From JACKOD01 sp041591635 (GTDB taxonomy: Bacteria > Pseudomonadota > Gammaproteobacteria > Pseudomonadales > Oleiphilaceae): DNA of 8,128 nucleotides. Numbering within the stretch: the stretch's first letter is position 1; each line of letters opens with the position of its first letter. The DNA lies in contig JBFHRO010000148.1 in the NCBI GenBank assembly GCA_041591635.1, positions 1-8,128 on the forward strand, read 5' to 3'. Of this stretch, positions 6,232 through 8,128 are shown in pieces. The notes under the pieces are model-generated. The model searched no databases. It saw only the letters and a program-made list of their open reading frames with translations, and was not told the origin of the DNA. Made by a program: the position numbers and the translations under genes.

Positions 6232-7305
6232 ATGAAAACGCCGGCCGGCCAAGACCCGATGATGTATCGCGTAGCGATCAACGGCTACGGACGCATCGGG
6301 CAATGCGTGTTGCGGGCGCTTTACGAAAACGGCTATCGCAACCGGTTGCAGATCGTGGCGATCAACGAGCTGTCCGATATAGATACCATCGCCTACCTGA
6401 CCCGTTATGACACCACGCATGGGCGCTTTCGCGGCACGGTGGATATTGATGACGGCGAACTCATCATCAATGGCGACCGTATTGCCGTGTTGCGTCAGGA
6501 GAATCCGGAACTTTTGCCCTGGGGCGAGCTGGCCGTGGATGTGGTGCTGGAGTGCACCGGCGTCTGGAGCGACCGGGCCGCAGCACAGATGCATCTTCAG
6601 GCAGGCGCGCGCAAGGTGCTGTTTTCGCAACCGGCCGAAGCCGATGTGGATCGTACCCTGGTGTACGGTGTGAACGATGAGACGCTGTGCGCCGAAGATG
6701 CCATTGTGTCCAATGCCTCCTGTACCACTAACTGTGTCGTTCCGGTGATAGATGCGCTGCATAGCGCCTTTGGCATTGAGCAGGGAACCATCATGACCAT
6801 TCATTCGGCCATGAATGACCAGCCAACCATTGACGCCTATCACCATCACGATCTGCGTCGCACCCGCAGTGCAATGCACAATCTGGTGCCGGTCAATACC
6901 GGGCTGGCCAAAGGCATCGAACGCTTGTTGCCGGCGCTGGAAGGCCGCTTCACGGCCGTGGCCATGCGGGTACCCACCATCAATGTGTCGGCGATCGACC
7001 TGACGGTAAACCTGGCCCGTCCCACCAGTGCACAGGAAGTCAATCGTACGCTCAAAGAAGTGGCGCAAACGGCTTACAAAGGAGTGCTGGGCTATACGGA
7101 AGAACCCCTGGCTTCGTCGGATTTCAACCATGATCGCCGCTCCGGCGTGGTTGATGGCAGTCATACCCGGGTCAGTGGCGGCACTTTGCTCAAGGTGTTG
7201 CTGTGGTTCGATAACGAATGGGGCTTCGCCAACCGGATGCTGGATGTAACCCAGGCCTGGTTTGACAAGCAGGCGATACGAACGAAAACTCCCGACGGGT
7301 TGTAG
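6232..7305 (+). CDS. epd: D-erythrose-4-phosphate dehydrogenase
   Basis: Epd oxidises erythrose-4-phosphate to 4-phosphoerythronate with NAD, the first step of the DXP-dependent pyridoxal phosphate pathway. The 357-residue product is a GAPDH-fold protein: NAD loop NGYGRIG (17-23), catalytic Cys164 in SNASCTTNC, active-site His191 in IHSAMNDQ, and NEWGFANRM near the C-terminus. I prefer Epd to GAPDH because of IHSAMNDQ (GAPDH normally has an HAYT-like segment), AINELSD after the first fold unit, and the tkt-epd-pgk context. The start is uncertain: ATG 6232 is 18 bases after tkt, but ATG 6259 or 6262 gives an N-terminus closer to that of E. coli Epd, and none has a convincing ribosome binding site, suggesting coupling to tkt translation. 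The stop is TAG, at the expected end of the family. Its substrate is a transketolase product, so broken tkt would matter directly. Confidence 0.92.
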   Translation: MKTPAGQDPMMYRVAINGYGRIGQCVLRALYENGYRNRLQIVAINELSDIDTIAYLTRYDTTHGRFRGTVDIDDGELIINGDRIAVLRQENPELLPWGELAVDVVLECTGVWSDRAAAQMHLQAGARKVLFSQPAEADVDRTLVYGVNDETLCAEDAIVSNASCTTNCVVPVIDALHSAFGIEQGTIMTIHSAMNDQPTIDAYHHHDLRRTRSAMHNLVPVNTGLAKGIERLLPALEGRFTAVAMRVPTINVSAIDLTVNLARPTSAQEVNRTLKEVAQTAYKGVLGYTEEPLASSDFNHDRRSGVVDGSHTRVSGGTLLKVLLWFDNEWGFANRMLDVTQAWFDKQAIRTKTPDGL

Positions 7306-7352
7306 CGGCTCCTTTGTGGGGGTGACTACTATCGCGGGAATCAAGGCAACAT

Positions 7353-7377
7353 CCGGTCGTCAAGGCGCGACGGCCGG
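7353..7377 (+). other. Intercistronic hairpin between epd and pgk
   Basis: A 9-bp stem CCGGTCGTC / GACGGCCGG with one G-T pair and a 7-base loop lies in the 101-base epd-pgk gap. No T-run follows, so it is not an intrinsic terminator; an mRNA processing or stabilising stem is more likely (inference). The rest of the gap shows only the pgk ribosome binding site. Confidence 0.4.
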
Positions 7378-7406
7378 GCTCACTATCTGATTGATCGGAG
7401 TGCTTC

Positions 7407-8128
7407 ATGGCTATTATCAAAATGACGGATCTGGATCTTGGCGGCAAGCGGGTACTGATTCGAGAAGATCTCAATGTGCCGGTAAAGAATGGCAAGATCA
7501 CCAGCGATGCCCGCATCCTGGCATCCTTGCCCACCATCAAGATGGCGGCGCAGGCCGGTGCCCGGGTCATGCTCATGTCCCACCTGGGCCGGCCCGAAGA
7601 AGGGGTGTTCGATGAGGAATCCTCGCTGGCGCCCGTGGCTGACTACCTGGCTCAGCTACTGGGTCAGCCGGTGCGTTTGGTACGCGACTACCTGGAGGGT
7701 GTCGAGGTTGCCGAAGGGGAAGTCGTTCTGTTTGATAATGTGCGTTTCAACAAGGGCGAAGGCAAAAACAACGATGCGCTGGCAAAACAATATGCGGCGC
7801 TGTGTGATGTGTTCGTGATGGATGCCTTTGGCACGGCCCACCGGGCCCAGGCATCCACCCACGGGGTAGCCAAATATGCACCGGTCGCCTGCGCCGGTCC
7901 CTTGCTGGCCGCTGAGCTCGATGCTCTCGGGCGCGCGCTTGATCAGCCTGCCCGCCCCATGCTGGCGATTGTGGCGGGGTCAAAGGTATCGACCAAGCTG
8001 GATGTGCTCAATTCCCTTGCGGTCATCTGTGATCAACTGATTGTGGGCGGCGGCATCGCCAATACCTTCCTGGCGGCTGCCGGCAAACCGGTGGGCAAGT
8101 CGTTGTGCGAACATGAGTTGCTCGACAC
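7407..8128 (+). CDS. pgk: Phosphoglycerate kinase, N-terminal part
   Basis: Pgk catalyses reversible phosphate transfer between 1,3-bisphosphoglycerate and ADP in cytoplasmic glycolysis and gluconeogenesis. The first 240 codons are present; the frame is still open at the right edge and the usual length is a little under 400 residues. The N-domain substrate site is clear: REDLNVP with Asp21 and Asn23, Arg36, SHLGRP (58-63), DNVRF (110-114) and the DAFGTAHR segment ending at Arg146. The hinge and nucleotide-binding start AGSKVSTK (190-197) and the GGGIANTFL segment follow. ATG 7407 is chosen because CGGAG lies 6 bases upstream and the N-terminus MAIIKMTDLDLGGKRVLIREDLNVP fits the gammaproteobacterial family. 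It follows epd on the same strand with a 101-base gap. No internal stop is present. Confidence 0.97.
   Translation, partial: MAIIKMTDLDLGGKRVLIREDLNVPVKNGKITSDARILASLPTIKMAAQAGARVMLMSHLGRPEEGVFDEESSLAPVADYLAQLLGQPVRLVRDYLEGVEVAEGEVVLFDNVRFNKGEGKNNDALAKQYAALCDVFVMDAFGTAHRAQASTHGVAKYAPVACAGPLLAAELDALGRALDQPARPMLAIVAGSKVSTKLDVLNSLAVICDQLIVGGGIANTFLAAAGKPVGKSLCEHELLD

Noticed and set aside
5884..7344. Long minus-strand open frame (486 codons) opposite the end of tkt and epd
   Set aside because: His/Arg-rich antisense shadow of conserved epd codons without family signature or ribosome binding site.

Overview
The window looks like the chromosome of a gammaproteobacterium related to Pseudomonas or the Cellvibrionales. 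The evidence is moderately GC-rich housekeeping genes, protein sequences resembling recalled Pseudomonas homologues, and the order metK - ArsR/methyltransferase regulator (divergent) tkt - epd - pgk, which I recall from Pseudomonas. I see no mobile element, CRISPR array, tRNA or rRNA.

Left half, minus strand (1-3878): read in transcript order, an apparent operon of an ArsR-type regulator fused to a SAM-dependent methyltransferase domain (SahR-like), metK (SAM synthetase), ahcY (S-adenosylhomocysteine hydrolase) and the first 29 codons of metF (methylenetetrahydrofolate reductase). Together these make SAM, remove SAH and supply the methyl group for regenerating methionine. Short hairpins sit in each of the three intergenic gaps. 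The gap before ahcY has two abutting hairpins, the second of which overlaps the ribosome binding site of a GTG start.

Divergent control region (3879-4206): 328 bases without a gene. It holds a perfect 10+10 bp palindrome around a 4-base centre (3958-3981), which is the likely SahR operator. Next come three copies of a 20-base direct repeat (3997-4056), an extended -10 promoter for the rightward operon (4071-4098), and a leader hairpin followed by a T-tract (4105-4140).

Right half, plus strand (4207-8128): tkt (transketolase), epd (erythrose-4-phosphate dehydrogenase) and the first 240 codons of pgk (phosphoglycerate kinase). Transketolase makes erythrose-4-phosphate, Epd oxidises it towards pyridoxal phosphate, and Pgk is glycolytic or gluconeogenic.

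The most striking observation is that tkt is a full-length, frame-intact and otherwise well-conserved transketolase frame (668 codons plus TGA) interrupted by two in-frame TAG codons, 105 and 454, where relatives have Tyr and Gln. No other frame damage is seen. Possible explanations are amber suppression or recoding, a very young pseudogene, or base-level sequence error; the window alone cannot decide. epd ends in TAG at the expected place, which argues against wholesale reassignment of TAG.
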